64,000 nt of DNA from Akkermansiaceae bacterium. GTDB lineage: Bacteria; Verrucomicrobiota; Verrucomicrobiia; Verrucomicrobiales; Akkermansiaceae. Of the stretch, positions 1 through 9,971 are shown one piece after another. The stretch covers positions 17,408 to 81,407 of the forward strand of contig CAIVKO010000004.1 of assembly GCA_903906515.1 (NCBI GenBank), read 5' to 3'. Both the position numbers and the translations under genes were made by a program. The notes below the pieces were generated by a model. The model searched no databases. It was not told the DNA's origin and saw only the letters and a list, made by a program, of their open reading frames with translations. Each line of letters begins with the position of its first letter. Positions within the stretch are counted from its first letter, which is position 1.

Positions 1-2
1 GC

Positions 3-425
3 GATTTACCGTCAGTTGACGCACGCTGCCGGCTCGGACTTTTCAAAGTGGAATCCTGGCCGGACCCAGGCACCACCGAAACCATCACCGGCGTCCTCAT
101 GAGCCGCTGGCAAACGTTGGAAACCGGCATCGCGCTAACCGGAGGCGAAGTGGATGGCATGGAAAATCCATTGGATACCAAGGAACTCACGATCGCCTAT
201 GGCGCGGAAAAATCCCTGAAGGTGACCGTCCACGCCATCGCCTTCAATCCGCACGGCGGCCTCCAATATCCCGCCGGTTCCAATCCTATCGCCATGCGCG
301 TCGCCGAAGGTTCATACCGCAGCGGCAAGGCATCCCCTAACCGCCACGGATCATCCGGAACCACCACCGAAAACCTTCTCAAAATCGGCCGCGTCACCGC
401 GCGCCCATATCGCATCGACGGATGA
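3..425 (+). CDS. Verru_Chthon cassette protein D-like (5' truncated by window edge)
   Basis: Open frame from the window edge, overlaps by 4 nt the next cassette gene; position and order match Verru_Chthon prepilin-like cassettes. Confidence 0.6.
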   Translation, partial: DLPSVDARCRLGLFKVESWPDPGTTETITGVLMSRWQTLETGIALTGGEVDGMENPLDTKELTIAYGAEKSLKVTVHAIAFNPHGGLQYPAGSNPIAMRVAEGSYRSGKASPNRHGSSGTTTENLLKIGRVTARPYRIDG

Positions 426-934
426 AACCCCGCTCATCCAACCCATCCCTGAAGCGGGCATCTTCCCTGATCGACGCAGTCATCGCCATCGGCGTACTGG
501 CGGTGGCCGCGCCTCTGGTTTTAGCCACCATGACCCAGGCCGGCAAAAGCGGACTATCAGCCGAGGCAGAAACCCGCTGCGCCTGGATGATCCCCGCCTG
601 CATGGAGGAAATCCGCTCCTCCCGAGATGGCCGCCCTCAATATTTCACCCCCACATCCGCTGGCCAGATCTTCCCTCCCGCCGACGACATCTGGGCACTT
701 GCTTTCGGTCCCGACGGCAAACCGGTCGGAAAAATATCCAAATCACACTACGACAAGGGCACCAAGGAAATGAATGGCAAACCGGTGTTCTACCTCGCCT
801 CGATGGCCGCCACCACCGCCGATGTTAAAACCGGCGAAACCCCGATGATGAACGTCCGGATTTCGATCGACTACCCGGCATCCGCACCCGTGTCCAAACG
901 CCAGAAACTCGATTTTCACACCCGTATTCCATGA
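422..934 (+). CDS. Verru_Chthon cassette protein B-like (prepilin-like)
   Basis: N-terminal SLIDAVIAIGVLAVAAPLVLATMTQAG pseudopilin-like hydrophobic segment; overlaps neighbours. Confidence 0.7.
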   Translation: MKPRSSNPSLKRASSLIDAVIAIGVLAVAAPLVLATMTQAGKSGLSAEAETRCAWMIPACMEEIRSSRDGRPQYFTPTSAGQIFPPADDIWALAFGPDGKPVGKISKSHYDKGTKEMNGKPVFYLASMAATTADVKTGETPMMNVRISIDYPASAPVSKRQKLDFHTRIP

Positions 935-1695
935 CTTCCGGCACCAACAAGAAACACTGCGGATTCACACTCATCGAACTGATGTGTTCGATGGCCGTCG
1001 GCTCGATCATCCTGCTGCTGGCCACCTCCATGCTCGGATCCTCCAGCGATAGTTACGAACGCATCGGCGGCGGCGTGGCCAGCGAACGCGATGCCCGCGC
1101 GCTGATAACCCAACTCACCTCCGACCTCTCCACCACGCATTTCCACAAGGATGAAGTCATCGAGAAATCCACCGCACCATGGCCTACCGACCGCCTGGGC
1201 TTTCTCTGCCTCCAACCCGCCCATGCCCAGTCCGACACCGGTCGCCTCGGCGACCTCTGTGCGGTGAGTTATTACATCAAGGATCTAACCATAAACGGCA
1301 AGACCGTCCGTTGCCTGATGCGCGGATTCCGGGAAAGCTCGGACACGTTCAACTCGCTTGAGGCCGACAATGTGTCATCGCTATTCACCGAGCAGCCGAA
1401 CATCGACGAACCTGTCGCTTTCGGCGTCGTTTCCTGGCAGGTCCTGCCGAAAGCACGCGACGCCTCCGGCAAATGGATCGACTGGGTGAAAAACACCACC
1501 ACCGGCCCCGAAGCGCTCGATGTCCGTCTCGTCCTGGCACGCCGCGGACTCATCGACAAACTCAAGCAGACTGCGGACTGGGACGGCAATGGAACATCCG
1601 GAATATTGTTAGGCTCGCCCGCGGAGCCAGACCGCAACAAGAACCTCGAAGTTTATGCAACCTTGATTCGTTTTGGAAATCATGAAGCCCCTTGA
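931..1695 (+). CDS. Verru_Chthon cassette protein C-like (prepilin-like)
   Basis: GFTLIELMCSMAVGSIILLLATSML type IV pilin N-methylation motif. Confidence 0.75.
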   Translation: MTSGTNKKHCGFTLIELMCSMAVGSIILLLATSMLGSSSDSYERIGGGVASERDARALITQLTSDLSTTHFHKDEVIEKSTAPWPTDRLGFLCLQPAHAQSDTGRLGDLCAVSYYIKDLTINGKTVRCLMRGFRESSDTFNSLEADNVSSLFTEQPNIDEPVAFGVVSWQVLPKARDASGKWIDWVKNTTTGPEALDVRLVLARRGLIDKLKQTADWDGNGTSGILLGSPAEPDRNKNLEVYATLIRFGNHEAP

Positions 1696-4621
1696 ATCCG
1701 TCCGTCAGCGGAATTTTACGGCGGGTTTCACGCTGCCTGCCATCCTGATCATCATGGGAGCTCTTCTCATCCTTGCGATTGGCGCCCTACTGGTCACAAG
1801 CATCGAGCGTAACACCGCACGTTCCTTCGTGGACAGCGAACGCGCCGATCTAGCCGCACGCGCCGGATTGGAAAATATCCGTGGCATCCTCAACACGGAG
1901 GCTGCCAACGATGATTTCATCATCCTGCATTCGTCCCTTGTGAATCCCATCGTGGAGAATCGGGACAAGGCTCCTCACTTGTTCCTCTCCCGCGGCAAGT
2001 CCACCGCAACCGGATATTCCTTCCGCTACATCCCGCTCTTCAGCAACCTAACACAACCTGATCCGGATGCCTCTCTCTCACCACCGAAGGTCGAACCGCT
2101 TGTCGGTGCCAACGACAGGGAATGGTTTGAGTTCACCACACTTCCCTATCAGGACAAGGTGCGCGCCGCATGGCTGCCGATCGAAGACGATAAAGGCCGC
2201 ACCGTCGCACGTTACGCATACTGGGTGGAGGATCTGCAGGGAAAAATCGACCCGAAAATCGCAGGCAATGAAAAAGGCCCGGGAATCACCCACACGCGTC
2301 TGGCATGGCCGTTTCCCGCGCCCGGTTTGAATCCACTAACAGACACCGGAGCACACCAACTCGACCAGATTGCCTTGTATGCAGTGGATCCATCCGCCAC
2401 CGAGGACCAGCAGGGCACAGTGGGTAAGAAACTCATCAAGAACCGCAGCATGTTGGTTTCTCCGGATTCCACGCTCGCGGCGGCAGGCGTCCCTACTCCG
2501 CTCGCTCGGGATGCCACTGGCCACCTCACGGATCCCAAAGCCCGTGCTGTCGAGGAGGCGCTGGCGACTGGACTCCAACCCTACAAGGAACAACCGTTGG
2601 TCCCCTTCGCAGACGGAATCAACGCCTCTGCTGCCGGGAAACCCAAACTCAACCTGAACAAACTCTTGGCCATCGGTGGCGATCCGGCGGTCCATGAAAT
2701 GGCCGCATTCATCAGGAATACCCTGCCCAAGTTTGATGACCGCAAGGGCGGATTCCCGGACAAGTATATCGAGACCCTGGCCGCAAATGCCCTCGATTAT
2801 GCCGATGCCGACGGCACTCCCACGTTATCCGATTCGGGATACCGCGGCCTCGACGCTTACCCGCTCGTCAGCGAGTTTCTCATGCGTTTCCGCTGGGAAA
2901 ACATCCTCGATGAAAACGGCAGGAAATATCTCATCCTCACGGCGTCCACCTATGTCGAACTCTGGAACATGACGGACAAACCGGCCACCGGCGATGCCGA
3001 GGTCTCGTATGAAACGAAATACTACTTTCCGTTAGGTGCAAATCCTTCCGTCAGCCTGGACAACATGAGCGACGCCACGCCCAAACTCGTCGAGAGCGAC
3101 GGCTACCGCTGGTTTCCGGCGATTCCCGTCAGCCTGCAACCCAATGAATATCACGTGTTCAACTGCGGCACCGTCACCTATAAGATCGATGCCGGACCAT
3201 CTTCCATTTTCATTCCCAGCCCAATGGTGTTGGAGGGCGAAATGTATGGGACCTCAAAAGCAGGATACCATCTGAAGTGGAACGGAAAAATCATCGACCA
3301 ATCGCGTGGCGGACTCCACCGCAACAACAGCAGCCTCAACTACCCGAAGAACACCGCCTCCCAGCCCAGCCAGCGCACGCGGGCAACCATCCCATCCCAC
3401 TCCCAAACCCGTGGCGTCAACAAATACATCAATAACATGGGCGATTGCCGGATGTCATTCTACAACCTGGCCCCGCAGGATGCCAATGTCTATCCGGATA
3501 ATTACAGCCCCAACCGCCGCAACATCCGGTGGGGCACGATCTACAACGCCGACGTCGCCACCAAAACCAAGCTCTACGGCCGGGTAATGCCATCCGAATG
3601 GCCGGACGGAGGACATAACTCGTCCTATGAATCCAACTCGTTCTATACCACCGACGAGCGTGTCAATCCCGATGATGCCAGGTTTTTCCCGAGTGCTTCA
3701 TCCATCCTCCGCAACCCGCCGGTGGAGGAAGCCCCGATGCGACTATCTAACATAGGTAGATTCTACAGCGCTACCGAACTCGGCCGCGTCTATGATCCGA
3801 TCATGTGGGAAAACGCCATACCCGCCGCTCCCAACCGGCCATGGGGTGATGTCACGTCCTCCAGCGTCTCCAACTCCGACTTCGGCGGTGGAAACACTCT
3901 GCGTATCGGACGCCCCGAACACCCTCGCTTCGACCACACATCCATTCCCGGCCAGGAAGCCTGCCGATTGCTCGACCTATTTCATGCGGGCATCGGATAC
4001 TCGTCCATTAAGGCGAAACGCGAGGGTCCGGTTTCTCAGATCGAGGGCCATGTCAACCTCAACACCGCGAACCGCGACTCGCTCCGCGCTCTGGCCGTCG
4101 GCGCGCTGATGATGGATCCCAAAATGTCGATCCGCACATCCGAGAACCACGATACAACATCGCAGATGTCTCCCCCGGTGGCTCCATTCAAACTCACCCC
4201 CGCGGAAATCAATACCGAGGCGAACCGGATCGCCGACGCGATCGTTCTAACCAGAAAATCCAAACCGTTCACCACTCCCTCATCCATCGCGGAGGTGCTG
4301 GATCCGGATGGAAAACCGGTGTTCGGCAACAAGGACCTGCTTCCAGACAACAAGGGTTCCATGGTCCACCTCTCTGACTCCGCCGCAGAGGAAATTTTTG
4401 CGCGGGTCTATGAGTCATCCACCGTCCGTTCGAGAAATTTCCGCATCTGGGTGGTTGGCCAAGCCATCACTCCCACCACGTCCACCACCGCCAAACCGGA
4501 AGTGCTGGCCGAGGTCCGCCGGGTGTTCACGGTTTTCGCGGACCCGGGCGAACGCGCGTCCGATGGCTCGATTGATCCCCAGAAATCCAAACTGAAGATT
4601 CTTCATGAAAATCAATTCTAA
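1673..4621 (+). CDS. Verru_Chthon cassette protein A-like (large, prepilin-like N-terminus)
   Basis: 982 aa, GFTLPAILIIMGALLILAIGALLVTSIERNTARSF N-terminus; GspK-like architecture; end of cassette. Confidence 0.7.
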   Translation: MEIMKPLESVRQRNFTAGFTLPAILIIMGALLILAIGALLVTSIERNTARSFVDSERADLAARAGLENIRGILNTEAANDDFIILHSSLVNPIVENRDKAPHLFLSRGKSTATGYSFRYIPLFSNLTQPDPDASLSPPKVEPLVGANDREWFEFTTLPYQDKVRAAWLPIEDDKGRTVARYAYWVEDLQGKIDPKIAGNEKGPGITHTRLAWPFPAPGLNPLTDTGAHQLDQIALYAVDPSATEDQQGTVGKKLIKNRSMLVSPDSTLAAAGVPTPLARDATGHLTDPKARAVEEALATGLQPYKEQPLVPFADGINASAAGKPKLNLNKLLAIGGDPAVHEMAAFIRNTLPKFDDRKGGFPDKYIETLAANALDYADADGTPTLSDSGYRGLDAYPLVSEFLMRFRWENILDENGRKYLILTASTYVELWNMTDKPATGDAEVSYETKYYFPLGANPSVSLDNMSDATPKLVESDGYRWFPAIPVSLQPNEYHVFNCGTVTYKIDAGPSSIFIPSPMVLEGEMYGTSKAGYHLKWNGKIIDQSRGGLHRNNSSLNYPKNTASQPSQRTRATIPSHSQTRGVNKYINNMGDCRMSFYNLAPQDANVYPDNYSPNRRNIRWGTIYNADVATKTKLYGRVMPSEWPDGGHNSSYESNSFYTTDERVNPDDARFFPSASSILRNPPVEEAPMRLSNIGRFYSATELGRVYDPIMWENAIPAAPNRPWGDVTSSSVSNSDFGGGNTLRIGRPEHPRFDHTSIPGQEACRLLDLFHAGIGYSSIKAKREGPVSQIEGHVNLNTANRDSLRALAVGALMMDPKMSIRTSENHDTTSQMSPPVAPFKLTPAEINTEANRIADAIVLTRKSKPFTTPSSIAEVLDPDGKPVFGNKDLLPDNKGSMVHLSDSAAEEIFARVYESSTVRSRNFRIWVVGQAITPTTSTTAKPEVLAEVRRVFTVFADPGERASDGSIDPQKSKLKILHENQF

Positions 4622-5297
4622 CATCATCATGATGACCGCATGGCTTGCGGCATCCTCGCTCTTTGCCGCGAGCGAGCGACAGGAAAAACCCGAGGTGGGA
4701 TTCATCCGCATCGTCCACGCCGTGGCACCGGGCGAGGGGAAATTGAATATCATGGTTGATGGCGAGGACATCTTCCCCAAGGGCTACGATCTCGGCCAAC
4801 GCACCGGTGGCTTCGGTATCAAGGCCGGAGTCCACATGATAGCCCTCAAGAAGGAGGGCGTGGAGTCAAGACCCACCCAGGTGACATTGAAGGACGATGA
4901 AACCCTCACCCTGATCGGTTTCGCCGAGAAAGAGCCAAAAAAAAAGGAAGGCGACCCACCTGTTTGGAAAACCCGGATCCTCCGACTCAAACAAAGCGAA
5001 CCCGAACACGGATTCCGCATGACCTTGGTCTCAGCGTGCGATCAGGATGAAGTGACCGTAAAGACCGTAGTGCAGGGAAAAAAATCCATTGAAACCGCGT
5101 CCGTGAAACGCCTCACCACCACCCTCATGGATCTCGGTCGCTCGCGACGCGAGGTGCTGGTCAAAGCCGGCGATGAAGTCATCACCACCATCTCACCCGA
5201 GGACCCCGGCAACTACGTGGTTGTTCTCTATCAGGGTGCTGATGGCAAAATTATGGCGCTTTCATTCTACGATCCCAAGTTCGTCATCGCCGGGTGA
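4605..5297 (+). CDS. Secreted hypothetical protein following the cassette
   Basis: Signal peptide-like MKINSNIIMMTAWLAASSLFAAS; overlaps the end of the cassette A gene. Confidence 0.6.
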   Translation: MKINSNIIMMTAWLAASSLFAASERQEKPEVGFIRIVHAVAPGEGKLNIMVDGEDIFPKGYDLGQRTGGFGIKAGVHMIALKKEGVESRPTQVTLKDDETLTLIGFAEKEPKKKEGDPPVWKTRILRLKQSEPEHGFRMTLVSACDQDEVTVKTVVQGKKSIETASVKRLTTTLMDLGRSRREVLVKAGDEVITTISPEDPGNYVVVLYQGADGKIMALSFYDPKFVIAG

Positions 5298-5336
5298 TTT
5301 TCCAAAAGAAAGGTTGTAATTCATCACGGTCGACCT

Positions 5337-6227
5337 TTGGATCGATCACCGAGTGTTTACAACCTCATCATCCGTGAAATGATCCCATCGGAAAACCGTT
5401 GTTCGTTTCCCCGAGAACCCGTGAATGCATGCGGAGTTCGCCTGCTGACGATGTGGCGGGTGAGGGCGGGAGCGGAATACCGCAGGGTATCCGCCCGCTC
5501 GCGGCACGATTCCCAAGCGCTGCTGGGACAGGCGGGAAAAAACATTGTGGCGGTCAGGACAGACGCCGGCGAAGGAGTGATCGTAGCCAAGGGCCGACGC
5601 CACCTGCTCCGGCGGGGATCGCTGCTGCTCTTTGATTTTCCTTCATTAGAGGAATACCAAACTCTCGGTGCACGCTGGGATTTCTGGTGGGTCGAACTGG
5701 TGGCGCAGGAACCGCTTCATTTACCGACGCACCAAGTGTGGGAGGTCCCGATGCTCAAGGGTGAAAATTTGCGATGCGAGGAAGTATTCTCCAAACTGAG
5801 CGCCGAGCGGATCGAAACCCGCTGCCTTGCCGCCGCGACCTGGCAGGCATTGTTCTTCGGATGGTGCGACATGATCAATACCGCCAGGCATGCCAATTCC
5901 CGTGACGAGACTGGCGTCCACTTGTTGCTGGAGGCGTTGAAACGTGAACCCTCACTGCCATGGACATTCGAAGACATGGCTTCGGCCAGCGGGATGAGCC
6001 CTACCGCCATGCGGGCGGCATGCCACAAAGTGTTGGGCAAGACACCGGCCCGGATCCGGAACCAACTCAAACTTTGCCACGCCTATGAACACCTGCGGCG
6101 CGGCGACCTCAACGTGGCCGAAGTCGCGGAATCACTCGGATTCTGCGACCCGTTCCACTTCAGCAAGGCATTCAAAAAAGAATTTGGTTACAGCCCGTCC
6201 GCCATCCAACGGCATCCCACCATGTGA
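5337..6227 (+). CDS. AraC family transcriptional regulator
   Basis: C-terminal AraC HTH: NVAEVAESLGFCDPFHFSKAFKKEFGYSPSAIQ. Confidence 0.88.
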   Translation: MDRSPSVYNLIIREMIPSENRCSFPREPVNACGVRLLTMWRVRAGAEYRRVSARSRHDSQALLGQAGKNIVAVRTDAGEGVIVAKGRRHLLRRGSLLLFDFPSLEEYQTLGARWDFWWVELVAQEPLHLPTHQVWEVPMLKGENLRCEEVFSKLSAERIETRCLAAATWQALFFGWCDMINTARHANSRDETGVHLLLEALKREPSLPWTFEDMASASGMSPTAMRAACHKVLGKTPARIRNQLKLCHAYEHLRRGDLNVAEVAESLGFCDPFHFSKAFKKEFGYSPSAIQRHPTM

Positions 6228-6239
6228 TGGCAAAGAGGA

Positions 6240-7847
6240 CTACGGCAGCAAGGGCAACCCAAGCTCCTTCAGGAATTGGTTGTGCTTGCTGGTCGCGGTG
6301 CGGATCGACTTTTCAAGGCCCACGAGTTTTTGGTGGTTACCAGCAAGGTCGATCTCCTTATCCGACACCGCCGTACTGATGTAGCGGGAGATATTGAGGT
6401 TGAAGTCGTTCTTCGCGATCTCCTCCATCCCCACGCGGCGGGAGTAGCGGGTCTCCTCCTTGCGAAACTGATAGGTGTCGATGATTTTTGAAATGTGCTC
6501 CTGCGTGAGTTGGTTCTGACGCTTGCCTTTCACGAAGTGCTCGGCGGCGTTGATGAAGAGAACGTCGTCGGGCTTCTTGCACTTCTTGAGCACGAGGATG
6601 CAGACGGGGATGCCGGTGGAATAGAAGAGATTGGCGGGCAGGCCGATGACGGTGTCGATGTGGCCGTCCTTGAGCAACTTGGTGCGGATGCGTTCCTCGG
6701 CTCCGCCACGGAAAAGAACGCCGTGGGGCAGGATGATGGCCATGACGCCTTCATCTTTGAGGAAGTGGAAACCGTGGAGCAGGAAGGCAAAGTCGGCGGC
6801 GGACTTGGGGGCGAGGCCGTGGTTTTTGAAACGCACGTCATCGCCCATGGCGTCGGTGGGTTCCCAGCGGTAGCTGAAGGGCGGATTGGCGACGATGGCG
6901 TCGAAGCTGGGTTTCTTCGCCGGGTTCAACTCACGCTGCATGTCCCACTCGTTAGTTAGGGTGTCGCCGTGGAAGATTTCGAACTCGGTGTCCTTCACCC
7001 CGTGCAGCAGCATGTTCATGCGGGCCAGGTTGTAGGTGGTGATGTTCTTTTCCTGTCCGTAGATCTTGCCGATGCCTTGCGGCCCCATGCGTTTGCGCAC
7101 GTTGAGCAGCAGGGAGCCGGAGCCGCAGGCAAAGTCCAGCACGCTTTCCAGCCGTTTCTTCGGCCCGGTTTTCGGTTCCTGGCTGTCCAGCGTGACGATG
7201 GTGGAGAGGATGTCGGAAATCTGCTGCGGGGTGTAGAACTCGCCCGCCTTCTTGCCCGACCCGGCGGCAAACTGGCCGATCAGGTATTCATAGGCATCGC
7301 CCAGCGCGTCGATGTTGGTGGAAAACTCGTTCAGCCCCTCGGCGATCTTCTGGATGATGGTGCAGAGCTTGGCGTTGCGGTCGGCGTAGGTCTTGCCGAG
7401 TTTGGGAGAGGCCAGATCGATCTCGGAAAACAGGCCGTCAAACGTGCTCTCGAAGGACTCGTCTTGAATGTATTTGAAACCGGCCTGCAGAGTGTTCAGC
7501 AGCTCGCCATTCTGGGTGCGGGCCATGCCGGCGATACTGTTCCAGAGGTGCGGTGGCTGGATGACGTAATGCACCTTGCGGCGCATCTGTTTCTCGAAGG
7601 TTGGGATGTCCTTACGGTTGTTCTTATACCAAGACGCCAGTGGAACGCTGCGATCATCCGCGCCGAGCTTGGGATAATCTTTCCCCAGTTCCTTCTTAGC
7701 CGCCGTCTCGTAGTTATCCGAGAGGTAGCGCAGGAAGAGGAAGGACAGCATGTAGTCGCGGAAATCGTCCGCATCCATCGCCCCACGCAGTTGGTCGGCG
7801 ATGCCCCAGAGGGTGGAGCCTAGTTTCTTTTGGTTGGTGTCGGTCAT
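6240..7847 (-). CDS. hsdM: Type I restriction-modification system DNA methyltransferase subunit HsdM
   Basis: FACGSGSLLLNV and IVANPPFSYRW motifs; N-terminal HsdM domain. Confidence 0.93.
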   Translation of the reverse strand: MTDTNQKKLGSTLWGIADQLRGAMDADDFRDYMLSFLFLRYLSDNYETAAKKELGKDYPKLGADDRSVPLASWYKNNRKDIPTFEKQMRRKVHYVIQPPHLWNSIAGMARTQNGELLNTLQAGFKYIQDESFESTFDGLFSEIDLASPKLGKTYADRNAKLCTIIQKIAEGLNEFSTNIDALGDAYEYLIGQFAAGSGKKAGEFYTPQQISDILSTIVTLDSQEPKTGPKKRLESVLDFACGSGSLLLNVRKRMGPQGIGKIYGQEKNITTYNLARMNMLLHGVKDTEFEIFHGDTLTNEWDMQRELNPAKKPSFDAIVANPPFSYRWEPTDAMGDDVRFKNHGLAPKSAADFAFLLHGFHFLKDEGVMAIILPHGVLFRGGAEERIRTKLLKDGHIDTVIGLPANLFYSTGIPVCILVLKKCKKPDDVLFINAAEHFVKGKRQNQLTQEHISKIIDTYQFRKEETRYSRRVGMEEIAKNDFNLNISRYISTAVSDKEIDLAGNHQKLVGLEKSIRTATSKHNQFLKELGLPLLP

Positions 7848-8845
7848 TTTTTTGGGCGACGTTTGATTTTGGTTTCGAGCGCTCTGAGGTCGGCCTCGTC
7901 CTCTTGATCGGCTGCCTGCGCTTCCTGGTTTTTTCGGCGCTGATCGTAGTCGAGATAGAGGGCGCTGGTCTTGTTCTCCATCTGTTCATGGCTGATGGCC
8001 CCCGCATGGGTCAGCAGCGGGAAGCCGTTGGAGGTGATGATCTGGTCCACGTTTGCCTTCCAGAAGCTCATGCGTGTCTCCTGCTTGCTCTTCGCTCGCA
8101 GCTCGGCGGTTTCCAGGAAGATGACCACGAGGCGGTTCAGGGTGTCTATCTCGTCTTCGGTGAGATAGTTTTTAGCGACGACGATGTCCGCCTTGCGCAC
8201 CTTTTCGCCCTTCCAGGCGAGCAAGCCGAAATGCGGATCGGCGGGATTCGCCCGGGCGGTGATGAGTTCGGCGGCGGTTTTCCGCGTCACAGCGAAAATC
8301 AGCAGGTTCTGCACCGTGGCGAAGAAGACCTGTGTGGCCTTGTCCGTCTTGTCGTAGTCGCTGCTCAGGGCAAAGAGGTCGCGCACTTTCTGGTAAAAGC
8401 GCTTCTCGGAGGCCCGGATGTCCCGGATGCGCTCCAGCATTTCATCGAAATAATCCGGACGGCCATCCGGATTCTTCAGCCGCTCGTCGTCCATCACGAA
8501 GCCCTTGAGCAGGTATTCCTTCAGGATAGTGGAGGCCCAGCGGCGGAACTGCACCCCACGAGGCGAGCGCACCCGGTAGCCCACGGCCAGAATAGCGTCA
8601 AGGTTGTAGAGTTTGGTGGAGTAGGCCTTGCCGTCTGCTGCAGTTGTCAAGGATTCCTTGACAACTGAATCCTCGCTCAGCTCTCCGTCCTCGAAGACGT
8701 TCTTCAGGTGCAGGGAGATGTTCTGTTTGGTGGCGTCAAACAGTTCCGCCATTTCCAGCTGCGTCAGCCAGACGGTTTGCTCCTGCGCCCGCAGTTTGAT
8801 CTGGCTGCGGCCGTCATCGGTGGTGTAGAGAATAAGGTCGTTCAT
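7844..8845 (-). CDS. rhuM: RhuM family protein
   Basis: LRAQEQTVWLTQLEMAELFDATKQNISLHLKNVFEDGEL..VVKESLTTAADGK..YNLDAILAVGYRVRS; start moved to MNDLILYTTDDG at 8845; 4-nt overlap with hsdM. Confidence 0.88.
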   Translation of the reverse strand: MNDLILYTTDDGRSQIKLRAQEQTVWLTQLEMAELFDATKQNISLHLKNVFEDGELSEDSVVKESLTTAADGKAYSTKLYNLDAILAVGYRVRSPRGVQFRRWASTILKEYLLKGFVMDDERLKNPDGRPDYFDEMLERIRDIRASEKRFYQKVRDLFALSSDYDKTDKATQVFFATVQNLLIFAVTRKTAAELITARANPADPHFGLLAWKGEKVRKADIVVAKNYLTEDEIDTLNRLVVIFLETAELRAKSKQETRMSFWKANVDQIITSNGFPLLTHAGAISHEQMENKTSALYLDYDQRRKNQEAQAADQEDEADLRALETKIKRRPKK

Positions 8846-8873
8846 GGGGTTGGTTGGGAGGCTTCGTGGTGGA

Positions 8874-9026
8874 TCATTTTCGTGACGCCACGAAATTGAT
8901 CCGCTTCGATTCGGCGGAACAAAAAAGCATAGGGTCACAGAAGTTGTCCGCATCCATCGCCCCGCGCAGTGGGTCGGCGATGCTCCAGAGGGTCTTGCCC
9001 TGTTTCTTTTGGTTGGTGTCGGTCAT
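8874..9026 (-). pseudogene. Partial duplicate of the hsdM 5' end (50-aa ORF)
   Basis: MTDTNQKKQGKTLWSIADPLRGAMDADNFCDPML resembles hsdM MTDTNQKKLGSTLWGIADQLRGAMDADDFRDYML, then diverges. Confidence 0.85.
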
Positions 9027-9083
9027 GGGGAGATCGTTCAGGGAAGGTTGGTGTGGGCGTATCGTTGTGCAGAATATCCACTA

Positions 9084-9971
9084 TTAATTTATAGTTTTCC
9101 ACGGATGTCGAATTTCGGGAAACTCATTAGGAGACAAACATGCCTCACGCCATTTTTTTACGACTTCCGGAACGGGCAAGCTTCGCGAGCTGTAATGTGC
9201 CAAGAGTGCCGCTGCCAGAATAGATGAGACGCGCCTAACTTCCAGTTTCTCGTCAAATTTCAGATCTGAATTGTCGTTATCGTATGCCGTATCGGCAAGA
9301 AGTCTATCAAGCCGCCATTGGGTGGCTACCTCCAGGCCGCGGGAGTAACTTGCTGGCGAATTTTTCAGAATACGGACGATGATCCACAGCGCCGAGCTTA
9401 TGGTAACGATGAAGAGCTGGAGGAAGCAGAGGAGCGTCTTGGAGTAGCCGTTGCCGGGATCATTCTTGTAATCGACGATCTGCTCCATCGCCCGGCGCGG
9501 GTTGATGGTGAGGGTTTTCAGCTCAACCTGGACGCAGGGCACGCCGTTGATGAGGATGATGACATCGTAACGGTGGTGGCTGTTGTCCGTGTTGATGCGG
9601 AGCTGGCTAATGACCTCGAAGGTGTTTTTGCACCAGTCCTTGATATTGACGAGGGTGTAATTCAGCGGCGTGCCGTCGTCGCGGGTGAATGCATTGATTT
9701 GGCGGAGAGTCTTGGCGGCGGCGAAGACATCGGGGGTGATGATCTCGTCAAGCAGGCGGGCGAACTCGCCGTCGGTGAGGCGGACGCGGTTGAGGTCCTC
9801 GAACTTTTCACGGAAGTTTTTCTCCAATGACGCGCGGTCCGTGATGTCCGGGCGGTATTCGTATTTGAGTCGCTGGAGTCGGCCGATGAAACCATACTCG
9901 ATGTGGTCCTCCCGGACGACCGAGCCGTGGAGCTCGTTCGGCAGGTTGTAGGCGGACTTTGGAGGAGACAT
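9084..9971 (-). pseudogene. Truncated type I restriction endonuclease subunit R (N-terminal nuclease part only) joined to an unrelated tail
   Basis: YDVIILINGVPCVQVELK..AMEQIVDYKNDPGNG..CFLQLFIV is HsdR-like; no helicase motifs follow; tail ILKNSPASYSRGLEVATQW.. is not HsdR-like. Confidence 0.8.

Noticed and set aside
6969-7823. 284-aa plus-strand ORF (and 7904-8668)
   Set aside because: Antisense shadows of hsdM and rhuM, which have clear family motifs on the minus strand.
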